Origin: Pseudomonas triticifolii
GTDB taxonomy: Bacteria; Pseudomonadota; Gammaproteobacteria; Pseudomonadales; Pseudomonadaceae
DNA: 64,000 nt
Direction of reading: 5' to 3'
Assembly (NCBI RefSeq): GCF_014358015.1
Contig: NZ_JACONV010000008.1
Span: 117,573 to 181,572 of the forward strand
How positions within the stretch are numbered: position 1 is the first letter of the stretch; each line of letters opens with the position of its first letter. The notes under the pieces are model-generated. The model was given only the letters and a program-made list of their open reading frames with translations. It searched no databases and had not been told where the DNA came from. The position numbers and the translations under genes are program-made. Of this stretch, positions 18,165 to 28,038 are shown one piece after another.

Positions 18165-19571
18165 ATGATCGAAGACAAGCACACGACTGCCGATGTTCTG
18201 ATCATCGGCGGCGGCCTGAGTGGCAGTATGCTCGCCGTGCAATTGCTGCGCAGGCCGGGGTCACGTCGAATCCTGATCGTCGAACCCCGGCCGGAATTGG
18301 GCCGCGGCGAGGCCTACAGCGCGACTGAGCCGGGACACACCCTGAACGGGAATGCAGCGCGCATGAGTGTCGACCCGGACGATGCCGACGATCTCACGCG
18401 TTGGTTGACCCAGTACCTGGCCGACGGCGGGTGGCCTGAGTCCGCCTTACAACACGTGCCCATTGCCGAGCTGTTCCCGCCACGCGGGGTGTTCGGGCTT
18501 TATGTACAGCAACGTTTGCGCGAAGCCCAGGCGGTGGGCGCGGCCCACGGTTCGGTCCTGGAGCACGTGCGTGGCGAGGTCGTCGACTTGCAGGTACATG
18601 CCGAGGTTCTGCGTGCGACGCTGGGCGATGGTCGGGAGTTGCAGGGGCGCTTCACGGTTCTGGCCACCGGCATGTATGCCGCAGCGCGAACACCTCAGCG
18701 CGAATCGAACGAACTCAATGCCGCTGCGCTCGACCCTTGGGACGTCGCGGCCATGCGCCGGCTCGATCCTCAGTCGCGTGTGCTGATCATCGGCTCCGGG
18801 CTGACCATGGTCGACGCGGTGGTCTCCTTGCAGACGTCCGGGCATCGCGGTCCGATTCAGGTCTACTCCCGACATGGGTTGTTGCCGCATGTGAGGCGTC
18901 AGCCACCTGAGTGGTCGGATTTTCTCGGGCAGGACCACAGCATTCGCAGCACTCGGCAGCTGGTTCGCAAGGTGCGCGAGCAATGTGAACTGGCGATCGA
19001 GAGTGGCATCGACTGGCAGGCGCCACTGGACACCGTGCGCGCCAATATCGGCAGGCTATGGAATCAGGCTTCCGACAGGCAGCGGCGGCAATTCGTTCGC
19101 CACGTCCGTCCCTGGTGGGAAAGCCATCACCATCGCTCGCCGCCGCCGAGTGCAGCGTTAGTGGCGCGATTGGTGAGGGAAGGACGACTGTCCATCCAGG
19201 CGGCATCGCTGCAAGGCGTTGCGACCCAGGCGTCAGGGCAGGTGCAGGTCAGACTGCGTTACCGGGGCGATGAGCTGCCGTCGCAGGTCACAGGTGATGC
19301 ACTGATCAACTCAACGGGCATCGAATACGACTGGCGCCGTGTGGATCGACCTTTGCCGCGTCAGTTGCTTGCCCGAGGATTGATTCAGCCAGGCCCCCTG
19401 GCGCTGGGTATCGCTGCCGATGCTCACGGTGCCGTTCTCGATGCCCAAGGCGACTATTCGTCACGCCTGTTCGCCATGGGCCCGCCGTTGCGTGGCATGT
19501 GGTGGGAAAGCACGGCCGTCACTGATGTGGCGATCCAGGCCAAGGCGCTGGCCCTTCATCTCCCGGATTGA
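18165..19571 (+). CDS. FAD/NAD(P)-binding oxidoreductase (NAD_binding_9 type)
   Basis: This 468-residue protein has an N-terminal FAD Rossmann motif VLIIGGGLSGSMLAVQLL and a second dinucleotide fold VLIIGSGLTMVDAVVSL near residue 205. The RGEAYS and LNGNAARMSVDP segments fit the PF13454 group of uncharacterised FAD/NAD(P)-binding proteins. It has no signal peptide. It follows the cupin regulator by 45 bases in the same direction, so co-transcription is possible. No substrate can be assigned. Confidence 0.75.
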   Translation: MIEDKHTTADVLIIGGGLSGSMLAVQLLRRPGSRRILIVEPRPELGRGEAYSATEPGHTLNGNAARMSVDPDDADDLTRWLTQYLADGGWPESALQHVPIAELFPPRGVFGLYVQQRLREAQAVGAAHGSVLEHVRGEVVDLQVHAEVLRATLGDGRELQGRFTVLATGMYAAARTPQRESNELNAAALDPWDVAAMRRLDPQSRVLIIGSGLTMVDAVVSLQTSGHRGPIQVYSRHGLLPHVRRQPPEWSDFLGQDHSIRSTRQLVRKVREQCELAIESGIDWQAPLDTVRANIGRLWNQASDRQRRQFVRHVRPWWESHHHRSPPPSAALVARLVREGRLSIQAASLQGVATQASGQVQVRLRYRGDELPSQVTGDALINSTGIEYDWRRVDRPLPRQLLARGLIQPGPLALGIAADAHGAVLDAQGDYSSRLFAMGPPLRGMWWESTAVTDVAIQAKALALHLPD

Positions 19572-19583
19572 CATGGGGCCTTC

Positions 19584-20045
19584 TCAGGGCTGTTCGAGGA
19601 GGCGGGCACCTGCGCCGCGCTTGCCCAGTTCATCTCCCCAATTGCGCAATGGGCAGGCGTCCATCGACAGGCAACCACAACCGATGCAGCCCGTCAGTTG
19701 ATCGCGAAGAGCGATCAGGCTGCTGATCCGTTCATCCAGTTCGGCTTTCCATTGTTCGGACAGCTTCTGCCAGTGCGCAGCGCTCGGCGAGCGGCCTTCG
19801 GGCAGGTTCTGAAACGCAGCATGAATGCTTGCCAGCGGAATGCCCAGGCGCTGCGCGACCTTGATCAACGAAACCCGGCGCAGCGTTTCTCGTGGATAGC
19901 GTCTTTGATTGCCAGCATTTCGCTGGCTGCTGATCAGACCTTTGGTTTCGTAAAAATGCAGGGCCGTCACCGCTACACCGCTGCGCGCTGCCAGTTGGCC
20001 CACGGTCAGCATTGCGGGAGATTTTGTTTCGGGATGAGTGTTCAT
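19584..20045 (-). CDS. soxR: Redox-sensitive transcriptional regulator SoxR
   Basis: This 153-residue MerR-family regulator has an N-terminal winged helix ([20 protein letters not shown]), a dimerisation helix and the [2Fe-2S] site [16 protein letters not shown] with Cx2CxCx5C spacing. Oxidation of the cluster by redox-cycling compounds activates target promoters. The start is taken as ATG 20045; a GTG two codons upstream is alternative. A SoxR box lies 20 bases before its start, in the shared divergent region, so autoregulation is likely. It is convergent with the oxidoreductase gene. Confidence 0.95.
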   Translation of the reverse strand: MNTHPETKSPAMLTVGQLAARSGVAVTALHFYETKGLISSQRNAGNQRRYPRETLRRVSLIKVAQRLGIPLASIHAAFQNLPEGRSPSAAHWQKLSEQWKAELDERISSLIALRDQLTGCIGCGCLSMDACPLRNWGDELGKRGAGARLLEQP

Positions 20046-20060
20046 ATGCACACTGTTCGC

Positions 20061-20091
20061 TTGACCTCTATTTAAGTAGAGGTTTTACCCT
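20061..20091 (+). promoter_or_regulatory. SoxR box and elongated-spacer promoter
   Basis: An 18-bp dyad CCTCTATTTAAGTAGAGG occupies 20065-20082, the size and layout of the SoxR box (CCTCAAGTTAACTTGAGG in E. coli soxS). It sits between TTGACC (20061-20066) and TACCCT (20086-20091) with a 19-bp spacer, the over-long spacing SoxR/MerR regulators correct by DNA distortion. It drives the downstream monooxygenase. Confidence 0.8.
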
Positions 20092-20133
20092 GCCTGCACT
20101 TTGTTAGCAACAGCGCCCAGCGGGGAGAGCGTC

Positions 20134-20481
20134 ATGGGATCATCCGTTACTCAACAGCCACACAACCAGCCCTACAGCCAGCTCGTGGAGTTTGTCGTCG
20201 ATGCGCAGCACCAGCCTGCGCTGATCAATGCCCTGATAGCACGAGACGATTGTTTCACTTCAACCTGCCCAGGTTTCATCAGTTCAAGCGTGCAGGCCAG
20301 CGAGGACGGTCTGCGGGTATTGCATTACGTGCTTTGGCAATCCAGACCGCAGTGCGAAGACGCGGGGCTCAATGTCGAAACCTGCGAGATGGACCTGCAC
20401 GTGCTGATGCGCCGCTGTCGGGCCACGAGTGCGACGTTTGGCAGCTTTCGGATGATGGGGCAGGTATCAGCTCGTCCTTGA
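20134..20481 (+). CDS. SoxR-regulated antibiotic biosynthesis monooxygenase-like protein
   Basis: This 115-residue protein resembles ABM-domain (dimeric alpha/beta barrel) monooxygenases: VEFVVDAQHQPALINALIA, then CPGFISSSVQASEDGLRVLHY. It is the counterpart of PA2274, a known SoxR target next to soxR in P. aeruginosa. GGGGAGAG precedes ATG 20134; an earlier frame start at 20101 lies inside the promoter region and is unlikely. The promoter upstream carries the SoxR box. A role in handling redox-active quinones or phenazine-like compounds is inferred. Confidence 0.8.
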   Translation: MGSSVTQQPHNQPYSQLVEFVVDAQHQPALINALIARDDCFTSTCPGFISSSVQASEDGLRVLHYVLWQSRPQCEDAGLNVETCEMDLHVLMRRCRATSATFGSFRMMGQVSARP

Positions 20482-20494
20482 GCGACAGAGTGGG

Positions 20495-21601
20495 TTACAC
20501 GGAAAGGTGCAGCATCCGGTCACCCTGCAGCGTTTCGCCCGGCCTGCGTTTGTTGACGGCCAGTTCACCGATTCTGATCAGGCGGGTGCGGGTTACATTG
20601 CGCGTCAGTCCCAGCAGACTGGCGGTGTGCACCTGGTTATGGTGGCAGAAACGGTAAGCGGCCCTGAGCAGGGCGTCCTCGACCTTTTCGTGCAGGGCAC
20701 CAGCCTGTTCCTCGAACAGTTTCTGGAAGGCCCGGTTCAACAGTTGTTCCGGGGATTCTTCGTGGTGGGAATACTCGTCCTGGCGCTCGATTCTCAGGTT
20801 GGACAGGCGCAGATCATCACGCTGGATCACGCCGTCGCGACAGACCAGCAGTGTGTGATGAATCACGTTTTCCAGCTCGCGTATATTGCCCGGCCAACTG
20901 TAGGTTCTAAGCTTGTGCTCGGCCTCGGGGCTTACCTGGACCGGGCCATGTCTGAGACGCTGGCTGTAGACCTGAATAAAGTGCAGCGCCAGCGGCAGGA
21001 TGTCGCCCGGTCGCTCACGCAGCGGGCTCAACTCCAGATTGACCACGTCCAGTCGGTAGTAAAGGTCCTCCCGAAAATGCCCGGCGTTGATGGCTTTTTC
21101 CAACTGCACGTTGGTGGCTGCCAGCACTCGCACATCAATCGGGATGCTCTTGCGCGAGCCAAGGCGCACCACCTCGCGTTCCTGTAGCACGCGCAGCAGC
21201 TTGACCTGCAGGCTCATGGGCAGGTCGCCGATCTCGTCGAGAAACAGCGTGCCGCCATTGGCCTCTTCGAACCACCCGGCCTTGGCCCCGACCGCGCCGG
21301 TGAACGCGCCTTTCTCGTGACCGAACAACTCTGCCTCGATCAGGCTTTCGGAAAACGCTCCGCAGTTAACCGCCACGAATGGCTTGTCGCGGCGCGCGCT
21401 GAGTTCATGCACATGCCGTGCGACCAGCTCCTTGCCGGTGCCCGTTTCGCCAATGATCAAAACGCTGGCGTCACTCGGTGCGACCTGTCGAACATGCTCC
21501 AGCAGGGCTCGTGACTTGGGGTCTTCGAACACCTGCGCAGTGGCCCTGATCGAGGTGGCCAGCGCAGGCGAGTGCGGCAGGGTCAGCAGTTGCACTGACA
21601 T
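20495..21601 (-). CDS. sfnR: Sigma-54-dependent activator, SfnR-like
   Basis: This 368-residue enhancer-binding protein has only a short N-terminus before the AAA+ domain. Walker A is GETGTGKE (residues 51-58), the sigma-54 contact loop GAFTGA is at 98-103, Walker B is [11 protein letters not shown], and a Fis-type HTH ends the protein. Lack of a receiver or sensor domain matches SfnR, which controls sulfone/sulfonate-sulfur genes under sulfur limitation. Its ATG overlaps the msuD stop (TGATG), so the two are translationally coupled; a GTG at 21604 is an alternative start. Confidence 0.82.
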   Translation of the reverse strand: MSVQLLTLPHSPALATSIRATAQVFEDPKSRALLEHVRQVAPSDASVLIIGETGTGKELVARHVHELSARRDKPFVAVNCGAFSESLIEAELFGHEKGAFTGAVGAKAGWFEEANGGTLFLDEIGDLPMSLQVKLLRVLQEREVVRLGSRKSIPIDVRVLAATNVQLEKAINAGHFREDLYYRLDVVNLELSPLRERPGDILPLALHFIQVYSQRLRHGPVQVSPEAEHKLRTYSWPGNIRELENVIHHTLLVCRDGVIQRDDLRLSNLRIERQDEYSHHEESPEQLLNRAFQKLFEEQAGALHEKVEDALLRAAYRFCHHNQVHTASLLGLTRNVTRTRLIRIGELAVNKRRPGETLQGDRMLHLSV

Positions 21602-22740
21602 CACTTGGCCTGCGGCGGCAAATCGTTGGCGATCATCTCGCCGAACGGGCCGGTCAGGTTGGTAATGCCGCGTCCCGCCAGACTGGCGTAAGGTTCCGGC
21701 AGCAACGGGAACACCAGTTCTGCGAAGCGATAAGCCTCTTCCAGATGCGGGTAGCCGGAGAAAATGAAACTCTCGATGCCCAGGTCTGCGTATTCCTTGA
21801 TGCGCGCGGCCACTTCTTCGGGATTGCCCACCAGCGCCGTGCCAGCTCCGCCGCGCACCAGGCCAACGCCCGCCCAGAGGTTAGGCGCGATTTCCAGGTT
21901 GTCGCGACGTCCGTCGTGCAGGGCGGCCATGCGGCGTTGCCCTTCGGAATCAAAGCGTGAAAAGGATTTCTGTGCCGCCGCGATGGTCTCGTCACTGATG
22001 TGTTCAATCAGCGTGCTGGCCGCTTTCCAGGCTTCTTCGCTGGTTTCGCGCACGATAACGTGCAGGCGAATACCGAACTTCACGGTCCGTCCCTTGCGCG
22101 CCGCGCGCTCGCGCACATCGGCCAGTTTTTGGGCGACCGCTGCTGGCGGCTCGCCCCAGGTCAGGTACACGTCCACCTGGTCGGCAGCCAGGTCATGAGC
22201 GGCGTCCGAGGAACCGCCAAAATACAGCGGCGGATACGGTTTCTGAATCGGTGGGTACAGCGCCTTGGCGTTCTGTACGCGCAGGTGTTTGCCTTCGAAG
22301 TCCACCGCTTCGCCTTGCAGCACGCGACGCCAGATCTTCAGGAATTCGTCGGTGACTTCGTAACGCTCGCTGTGGTCGAGAAAGCTGCCATCGCCACGGT
22401 TTTCATCCGGGTCGCCGCCAGTCACTACGTTGATCAGCAGACGCCCGCCAGACAGACGATCCAGCGTGGCGGCCATGCGTGCCGACACCGTAGGAGAAAT
22501 AATGCCCGGACGAATCGCGACCAGGTATTTCAGCCTCTCGGTGAGCGGCACCAGTGCCGAGGCGATCACCCAGGAGTCCTCGCAGGAGCGTCCGGTGGGG
22601 ATCAACACGCCGTAGTAACCCAGATCATCAGCCGCTTGAGCCACTTGCTTGAGGTAATTGAGCGTGACCGGGCGCGCGCCTTTGGTGGTGCCCAGATAGT
22701 GGCCGTCGCCATGAGTCGGAAGAAACCAGAAAACGTTCAT
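21601..22740 (-). CDS. msuD: FMNH2-dependent alkanesulfonate monooxygenase (MsuD/SsuD)
   Basis: This 379-residue luciferase-like TIM-barrel monooxygenase is of usual length. Its start [37 protein letters not shown] and the TWGEPPAAV segment identify SsuD/MsuD, which cleaves C-S bonds of alkanesulfonates to aldehyde and sulfite using reduced FMN. ATG 22740 has AAGGAT upstream. Linkage to sfnR and the absence of ssuABC nearby favour MsuD (methanesulfonate) over SsuD. The FMN reductase partner may be the SsuE-type gene at 40266 or one elsewhere. Confidence 0.88.
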   Translation of the reverse strand: MNVFWFLPTHGDGHYLGTTKGARPVTLNYLKQVAQAADDLGYYGVLIPTGRSCEDSWVIASALVPLTERLKYLVAIRPGIISPTVSARMAATLDRLSGGRLLINVVTGGDPDENRGDGSFLDHSERYEVTDEFLKIWRRVLQGEAVDFEGKHLRVQNAKALYPPIQKPYPPLYFGGSSDAAHDLAADQVDVYLTWGEPPAAVAQKLADVRERAARKGRTVKFGIRLHVIVRETSEEAWKAASTLIEHISDETIAAAQKSFSRFDSEGQRRMAALHDGRRDNLEIAPNLWAGVGLVRGGAGTALVGNPEEVAARIKEYADLGIESFIFSGYPHLEEAYRFAELVFPLLPEPYASLAGRGITNLTGPFGEMIANDLPPQAK

Positions 22741-22784
22741 GAAAAATCCTTGAGTGGTCAGCCGGGTCTGAGTCTGTGAAGGCT

Positions 22785-22815
22785 GCTGTTGGCTCCTCAA
22801 CAGTGGGCCAACAGC
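22785..22815. promoter_or_regulatory. Inverted repeat upstream of msuD
   Basis: GCTGTTGGC and GCCAACAGC are perfect 9-bp arms separated by 13 bases, 45 bases before the msuD start. It could be an operator or an mRNA leader hairpin. No convincing -24/-12 promoter was found around it. Confidence 0.4.
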
Positions 22816-23005
22816 GCTTCGAAGTGACGCCATTTATAGACACTCGGATTTATTCCGTAAAAGAACGTTAATCCATATTTTTAGATTTTTAGGTTATATG
22901 TCAGCCAAACCCTCTTGAATGCCGGGCCATCAAGGCGCTCGTCATCCAGCCGAAACTTTGCCCAGCCAGGCCTGTCACTTTTTTACGGTCAACGGGAGTC
23001 AGGCA

Positions 23006-23953
23006 ATGGCAAGGGCAATCTGGAAGGGGGCGATCAGTTTCGGGCTGGTGCATATACCGGTGGCGCTGATCTCGGCGGCATCATCCAAAGGCGTCGATTT
23101 TGACTGGCTCGACAAGCGCAGCATGGACCCGGTGGGTTACAAGCGCGTCAATAAGGTCACTGGAAAGGAGGTCTCCAGCGAGAACATCGTCAAGGGCGTC
23201 GATTACGAAAAAGACCGTTATGTGGTGCTCAGTGAGCAGGAGATCCGTGCCGCGCACCCCAAGTCGACGCAGACCATCGACATCTTCGGTTTCGTCGACA
23301 GCCAGCAGATCCCTTTGCAGAACATTGATACGCCTTACTACCTGACACCTGACAAAGGCGGCGAAAAAGTCTACGCGTTGCTGCGTGAAACCTTGCACGA
23401 CACCCGAAAAGTAGCGCTGGCCAACGTGGTGCTGCACACCAAGGAACATCTGGCCGCCGTCATGCCTCTGGCGTCAGCGCTGGTCTTGGTAATGCTGCGC
23501 TGGCCTGCCGATGTACGCGAGCTTGATGACCTTGACCTGAGTGACGCCGTCACCGATGTGCAGTTGAACAAGAGCGAACGCGATATGGCCAGGCGTCTGG
23601 TCAAGGACATGAGCGCAAACTGGAAGCCGGAAGAGTACCGCGACACCTTTCAGGACAAGATCATGCAACTGGTCGAAACCAAGGCGCGGCAGGGCAAGAT
23701 TCAGGACGTCGAGACCGATCCGGGCGAGGACGAGCGCAAGAGCGCCGATGTCATCGACCTGACCGACCTGTTGCGCCGCAGCCTCGCCGGTAAAGGCAGT
23801 GCGAGCAAGGGTGGTTCAGGCAAGAGCAAGGCGACCAGATCTGCGCCGAAAACCAAGGTGGCTGAAAAAACCTCCAGCAGCGACAGTGCCAAGCCTGCGG
23901 CAACTGCCAAGCGCCGCGCACCGGCTCGCAAGAAGACCGGCAAGGCCTCTTGA
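23006..23953 (+). CDS. ku: Non-homologous end joining protein Ku
   Basis: This 315-residue Ku-core protein starts MARAIWKGAISFGLVHIPV, the invariant opening of bacterial Ku, and includes YYLTPDKGGEKVYALLRE and FQDKIMQLVETKARQGK. The last 55 residues are a Lys/Ala/Ser-rich tail thought to bind DNA. ATG 23006 has GGGAGTC upstream; the frame extends further upstream without homology. Twenty bases downstream lies ligD, its functional partner. Ku binds double-strand ends and recruits LigD. Confidence 0.95.
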   Translation: MARAIWKGAISFGLVHIPVALISAASSKGVDFDWLDKRSMDPVGYKRVNKVTGKEVSSENIVKGVDYEKDRYVVLSEQEIRAAHPKSTQTIDIFGFVDSQQIPLQNIDTPYYLTPDKGGEKVYALLRETLHDTRKVALANVVLHTKEHLAAVMPLASALVLVMLRWPADVRELDDLDLSDAVTDVQLNKSERDMARRLVKDMSANWKPEEYRDTFQDKIMQLVETKARQGKIQDVETDPGEDERKSADVIDLTDLLRRSLAGKGSASKGGSGKSKATRSAPKTKVAEKTSSSDSAKPAATAKRRAPARKKTGKAS

Positions 23954-23973
23954 GCCATACGGAGACATCGACC

Positions 23974-26571
23974 ATGTCCAAGCCTGTCAGCGAGTACATG
24001 CGCAAACGCAATTTCGGGATCACCTCGGAACCTGCCGAGGCCCCGGGCAAGAAGCGCAGAGCAAAGAATCATGCGTTGAGCTTCGTCATTCAGAAGCACG
24101 ACGCGCGAAACCTTCATTACGACTTTCGCCTTGAGCTGGACGGTACGCTCAAGAGCTGGGCAGTGCCGAAAGGGCCGAGCCTTGACCCCACTCAAAAACG
24201 TCTGGCAGTGCATGTCGAGGATCATCCGCTGGATTACGCCAGCTTCGAGGGCAGCATTGCGAAAGGACAGTATGGCGGCGGCGACGTGATCGTCTGGGAT
24301 CGCGGGGTCTGGGAGCCCCATGGTGATCCGCGCAAAACGTACGAGGAGGGCAAGCTTAAATTCACCCTGATCGGGGAAAAACTGACCGGTGAATGGGCGC
24401 TGGTCCGCACCCGGCTCAAAGGCAGCGGCAGCAAGCAACAGTGGCTGTTGATCAAGGAAAAGGACGCGATTGCCCGGCCTGCCGACGAATACGACATTAC
24501 CGAGCAACAACCGCTGAGTGTGATCAGCGGAGCGCAGGTCGGCGTCGGGCGAGGTACGGCGACCACACCCAAGGCTCGCTCGACGAAGACTGACGCACCT
24601 TCTGCGTCAGCGAAAAAGTCCCGTGCCAGGACAAAAAGCGGTCTCCCCGAATTATTGCCCCCGCAACTCGCCACGTTGGTGGACGCACCGCCTGCTGGCG
24701 AGTGGCTGTACGAAATCAAGTTCGACGGCTACCGCATTTTGACGCGCATTCAGGGCGATGACGTGCGGCTGTTCACGCGCAACGGCCACGACTGGACTGA
24801 TCGATTGCCCGAACTGGCCAAGGCGATCAAAGCCCTGAAACTGCAGGACACCTGGTTTGATGGTGAAGTTGTCGTGCTCAATGATGAAGGCTTGCCGGAC
24901 TTTCAGGCGTTGCAGAATGCGTTTGAGACCGGGCGCAGTAAGGGCATTCTCTACTACCTGTTCGACATGCCCTATCTGAGCGGCGAAGACCTGCGCGAGG
25001 TGCCCGTCGAGCAGCGTCGTGATGCGCTGGGGCAAGTGCTCGGCAAACAACGCAGCCGCCTGCTGCGATTTTCCGATGCCTTTCGCTCGGGGCATAAGGA
25101 CATCATCGAAAGCGCCAGCGCGATGGGCCTTGAAGGGGTGATCGGCAAGCGTGCCGGCAGTCCCTATGTGGGTAAACGAAACGCCGACTGGATCAAGCTC
25201 AAATGCCGATTGCGCCAGGAGTTCGTGATCGTTGGCTACACCGCGCCGCAAGGCAGTCGCTCGGGATTCGGGGCGTTATTGGTGGCGGTCAACGACGACA
25301 ACGGCCTGGTTTACGCTGGACGGATCGGTACCGGTTTCAACGACCTGACCCTCAAAAAACTGCATGAGCAGTTGCAACCGCTGGCGCGTGAAACTTCGCC
25401 GCTGGACAAGCAGCTCACCTCGGCGCAAGGACGTGGCGTGCAATGGGTAGAGCCACAGTTGATCTGCGAGGCAGAGTTCGCCGAGTGGACACGTGAGGGG
25501 ATCTTGCGTCAGGCCGCGTTCGTCGGTGTGCGCAACGACAAGTCCGCAGGTGAAGTGGTGCGTGAATACCCGCAGCCTGCGCAGGTTGCCAGTCGCCGCA
25601 AGACTGGTAAGCCGGGAAAAGCGAAGCCTGCCGATAGCCATGTAGCGTCCAGATCGGCGCGAGGCAAAGTCACTGTGGCAGGTGTGGGCATCAGCCATCC
25701 CGATAGGGTGATTGACAGCAAGACAGGCACGCAGAAGATCGAACTGGCGCAATTCTATGAAGCGATGGGTGAATGGATTCTGCCGTATCTGCTTAAACGT
25801 CCGGTGGCACTGCTGCGCTGTCCCGAGGGGATCGAAGGCGAGCAGTTCTTTCAGAAGCATGCCGAGCGCCTGGCGATTCCCCACATCCGCCAACTGGACC
25901 GCAAGCTCGACCCGGGTCATGCCGCGTTGATGGAAATCGACACCGTTCAGGCGCTGGTCGGAGCAACACAAATGGGGGCTATTGAACTGCACACCTGGGG
26001 TGCCACTCGCGATCGAATCGAAACGCCCGACCATCTGGTGCTGGACCTTGATCCTGACCCGGCGCTGCCCTGGCGCAGCATGCTCGAAGCGACGCAAATG
26101 GTGCTGGCGGTACTGGACGAGCTGGGCCTTGATGCGTTTTTGAAAACCAGCGGCGGGAAGGGCATGCACATCATTGTGCCGCTCGCTCGCCATGCCGACT
26201 GGGAGACGGTCAAAGGTTTTGCCAAGGCCATCGCCGAATTCGTGACCCGACAATTGCCCGAACGCTTTACGGCCACCATGGGCCCGAAAAACCGGATTGG
26301 CCGCATCTTTGTCGATTACCTGCGCAACAGTCGCGGCAGCAGCACAGTCACCGCCTATTCGGTGCGCGCCCGGCCCGGATTGCCGGTGTCGGTGCCGATT
26401 GCGCTTGATGAACTGCCTGGGCTTACGTCGTCGGCCCAGTGGGACATTACTAACCTTGAACAGCGCTTGCGTCAGTTGAAACACGACCCGTGGGCCGGCT
26501 ACAGCAACCGGCAGAGAATCACCCGCACCATGTGGAAGCAGTTGGGGGCGACGAGGCCTCAGGACGCTTGA
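23974..26571 (+). CDS. ligD: Multifunctional DNA ligase D (phosphoesterase-ligase-polymerase)
   Basis: This 865-residue protein has three domains in the Pseudomonas order. The 3'-phosphoesterase (residues about 1-185) has catalytic His42, His48 and His84 in KHDARNLHYDFRLEL and VEDHPLDYASFEG. The ATP-dependent ligase (about 225-540) has nucleophile Lys249 in EIKFDGYRI. The archaeo-eukaryotic primase-like polymerase (about 580-865) has metal-binding Asp691 and Asp693 in LDLDPDP. Ser/Lys/Ala-rich linkers join the domains. ATG 23974 with GGAGA upstream is chosen over a TTG at 23950. With Ku it repairs DNA ends, mainly in stationary phase. Confidence 0.95.
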   Translation: MSKPVSEYMRKRNFGITSEPAEAPGKKRRAKNHALSFVIQKHDARNLHYDFRLELDGTLKSWAVPKGPSLDPTQKRLAVHVEDHPLDYASFEGSIAKGQYGGGDVIVWDRGVWEPHGDPRKTYEEGKLKFTLIGEKLTGEWALVRTRLKGSGSKQQWLLIKEKDAIARPADEYDITEQQPLSVISGAQVGVGRGTATTPKARSTKTDAPSASAKKSRARTKSGLPELLPPQLATLVDAPPAGEWLYEIKFDGYRILTRIQGDDVRLFTRNGHDWTDRLPELAKAIKALKLQDTWFDGEVVVLNDEGLPDFQALQNAFETGRSKGILYYLFDMPYLSGEDLREVPVEQRRDALGQVLGKQRSRLLRFSDAFRSGHKDIIESASAMGLEGVIGKRAGSPYVGKRNADWIKLKCRLRQEFVIVGYTAPQGSRSGFGALLVAVNDDNGLVYAGRIGTGFNDLTLKKLHEQLQPLARETSPLDKQLTSAQGRGVQWVEPQLICEAEFAEWTREGILRQAAFVGVRNDKSAGEVVREYPQPAQVASRRKTGKPGKAKPADSHVASRSARGKVTVAGVGISHPDRVIDSKTGTQKIELAQFYEAMGEWILPYLLKRPVALLRCPEGIEGEQFFQKHAERLAIPHIRQLDRKLDPGHAALMEIDTVQALVGATQMGAIELHTWGATRDRIETPDHLVLDLDPDPALPWRSMLEATQMVLAVLDELGLDAFLKTSGGKGMHIIVPLARHADWETVKGFAKAIAEFVTRQLPERFTATMGPKNRIGRIFVDYLRNSRGSSTVTAYSVRARPGLPVSVPIALDELPGLTSSAQWDITNLEQRLRQLKHDPWAGYSNRQRITRTMWKQLGATRPQDA

Positions 26572-26732
26572 CTGACAGGTTTTGTCGAATGCGCCTACGC
26601 TTTCACGGACCCGTCCGTTCCCGCGAGGAGGCTGTTGTCAGAAGTTGGGCGCGAACGCTTGCGCGCAGGTCCGCCCTCAGGCAACGCACATCGCTCGCTG
26701 CACAATAGCCGCCCATCCCACAGGAGATCCCC

Positions 26733-28028
26733 ATGCCCGCTGCATTGCTCCTGAAATGGGTGAAGGTCGAGGCTTGCGAGCGGGCTGCGCTGTTGCTGGG
26801 GTTCGCGTTTCACTTTTGCGTGCTGGCCAGTTATTACCTGGTGCGTCCGCTTCGCGATGCGCTGGGGCTGGAGGGTGGTTCCGATAAGCTGCAATGGCTG
26901 TTCACGGCCACATTCGTGGTCATGCTGGTGACGGTGCCGCTCTTCGGGGCGCTGGTCTCGCGATTGCCTGCCACGCGTTTCGTACCGCTGGTCTATCGGT
27001 TGATCGCAATTTCCATGCTGCTGTTCGGCGTGCTGATTGCCAATCACGTCGCACCGGTGGCGGTGGGACGGGCGTTTTTTGTCTGGATCAGCATCTACAA
27101 CCTGTTCATTGTTTCGATCTTCTGGAGTGTGCTGGTCGACCGCTTTTCCAGCGAGCAAGGTAGACGTCTGTTCGGCTTCATCGCCGCCGGAGGCACGTTG
27201 GGGACCTTTATCGGCCCGTTGCTGGCGGCGACCATGGCGACTTATTTCGGCCCGCTGGCCTTGAGTATTGGCGCGGCCTTGCTGCTTGAAGGGGCGGTGC
27301 TGTGCTATCGCGCGTTGTTGAACAGAACCCAGGCCCAAGGCAAGGCTCCGGTTAGTGAAGAGCGTCGGCTGGGTGGAGCGGTCATGGCGGGTGTGAGCCT
27401 GATCGCGCGTTCACCCTATCTGCTTGGAATGGTGTTGTTCATGTTGCTGCATACCAGTGCGGCAACCCTGCTGTACTTCGAGCAGGGGCGAATCGTCGCC
27501 GACAGCTACGGTGATGTAAGCAGTCGCACCCGATTCTTCGCATGGGTCGATCTGACGGTTTCGACACTGACGCTGCTGTTTCAGCTGCTGCTCACAGCGC
27601 CTTTGATCCGTTGGGTCGGCGTGGGTGGAGCGTTGCTGGCGTTGCCGCTGGCCACGGTGGTGGCATTCACTGCCATGGCATTATCGCCGGTGCCGACCAC
27701 CGTCGCGCTGGCTCAAGGATTACGTCGCGCTGTGGAATACGCCGTGGTTCGCCCCGCCCGGGAGGTGCTCTGGACGGTGGTCAGCCGCGAAGAAAAGTAC
27801 AAGGCCAAGAACGTTATCGATACGCTGGTGTACCGGGGCGGTGACGCCGCCAGTGGCTGGCTGTCGGTCGGCCTGACCGCGATGGGCGCGGGCTTCGGCC
27901 TGCTGGCGCTGTTGGTCATGCCGTTTGCCGCCGTGTGGGCATGGGTGTCGCTGTGGCTGGCCCGCAGGCAGGCGCTGCTGGCTCGGTCCAGGTCACTCAC
28001 GAACGCAGAATCAGAACAGGATAGATAA
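26733..28028 (+). CDS. ATP/ADP-translocase-like (TlcC/NTT superfamily) membrane protein
   Basis: This 431-residue protein has about twelve membrane helices. YYLVRPLRDALGLEGG near residue 32, RLFGFIAAGGTLGTFIGPLL and PAREVLWTVVSREEKYKAKN resemble the nucleotide transporter branch of MFS-like carriers found in many free-living bacteria. AGGAGA precedes the ATG. It follows ligD by 160 bases and an aldo/keto reductase by 10 bases downstream. Nucleotide transport is not demonstrated for such free-living homologues. Confidence 0.75.
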   Translation: MPAALLLKWVKVEACERAALLLGFAFHFCVLASYYLVRPLRDALGLEGGSDKLQWLFTATFVVMLVTVPLFGALVSRLPATRFVPLVYRLIAISMLLFGVLIANHVAPVAVGRAFFVWISIYNLFIVSIFWSVLVDRFSSEQGRRLFGFIAAGGTLGTFIGPLLAATMATYFGPLALSIGAALLLEGAVLCYRALLNRTQAQGKAPVSEERRLGGAVMAGVSLIARSPYLLGMVLFMLLHTSAATLLYFEQGRIVADSYGDVSSRTRFFAWVDLTVSTLTLLFQLLLTAPLIRWVGVGGALLALPLATVVAFTAMALSPVPTTVALAQGLRRAVEYAVVRPAREVLWTVVSREEKYKAKNVIDTLVYRGGDAASGWLSVGLTAMGAGFGLLALLVMPFAAVWAWVSLWLARRQALLARSRSLTNAESEQDR

Positions 28029-28038
28029 GGAGAACGTC

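Noticed and set aside
22741..23005. Sigma-54 promoter upstream of msuD
   Set aside because: No GG-N10-GC pair with TGGC and TTGC context was found.
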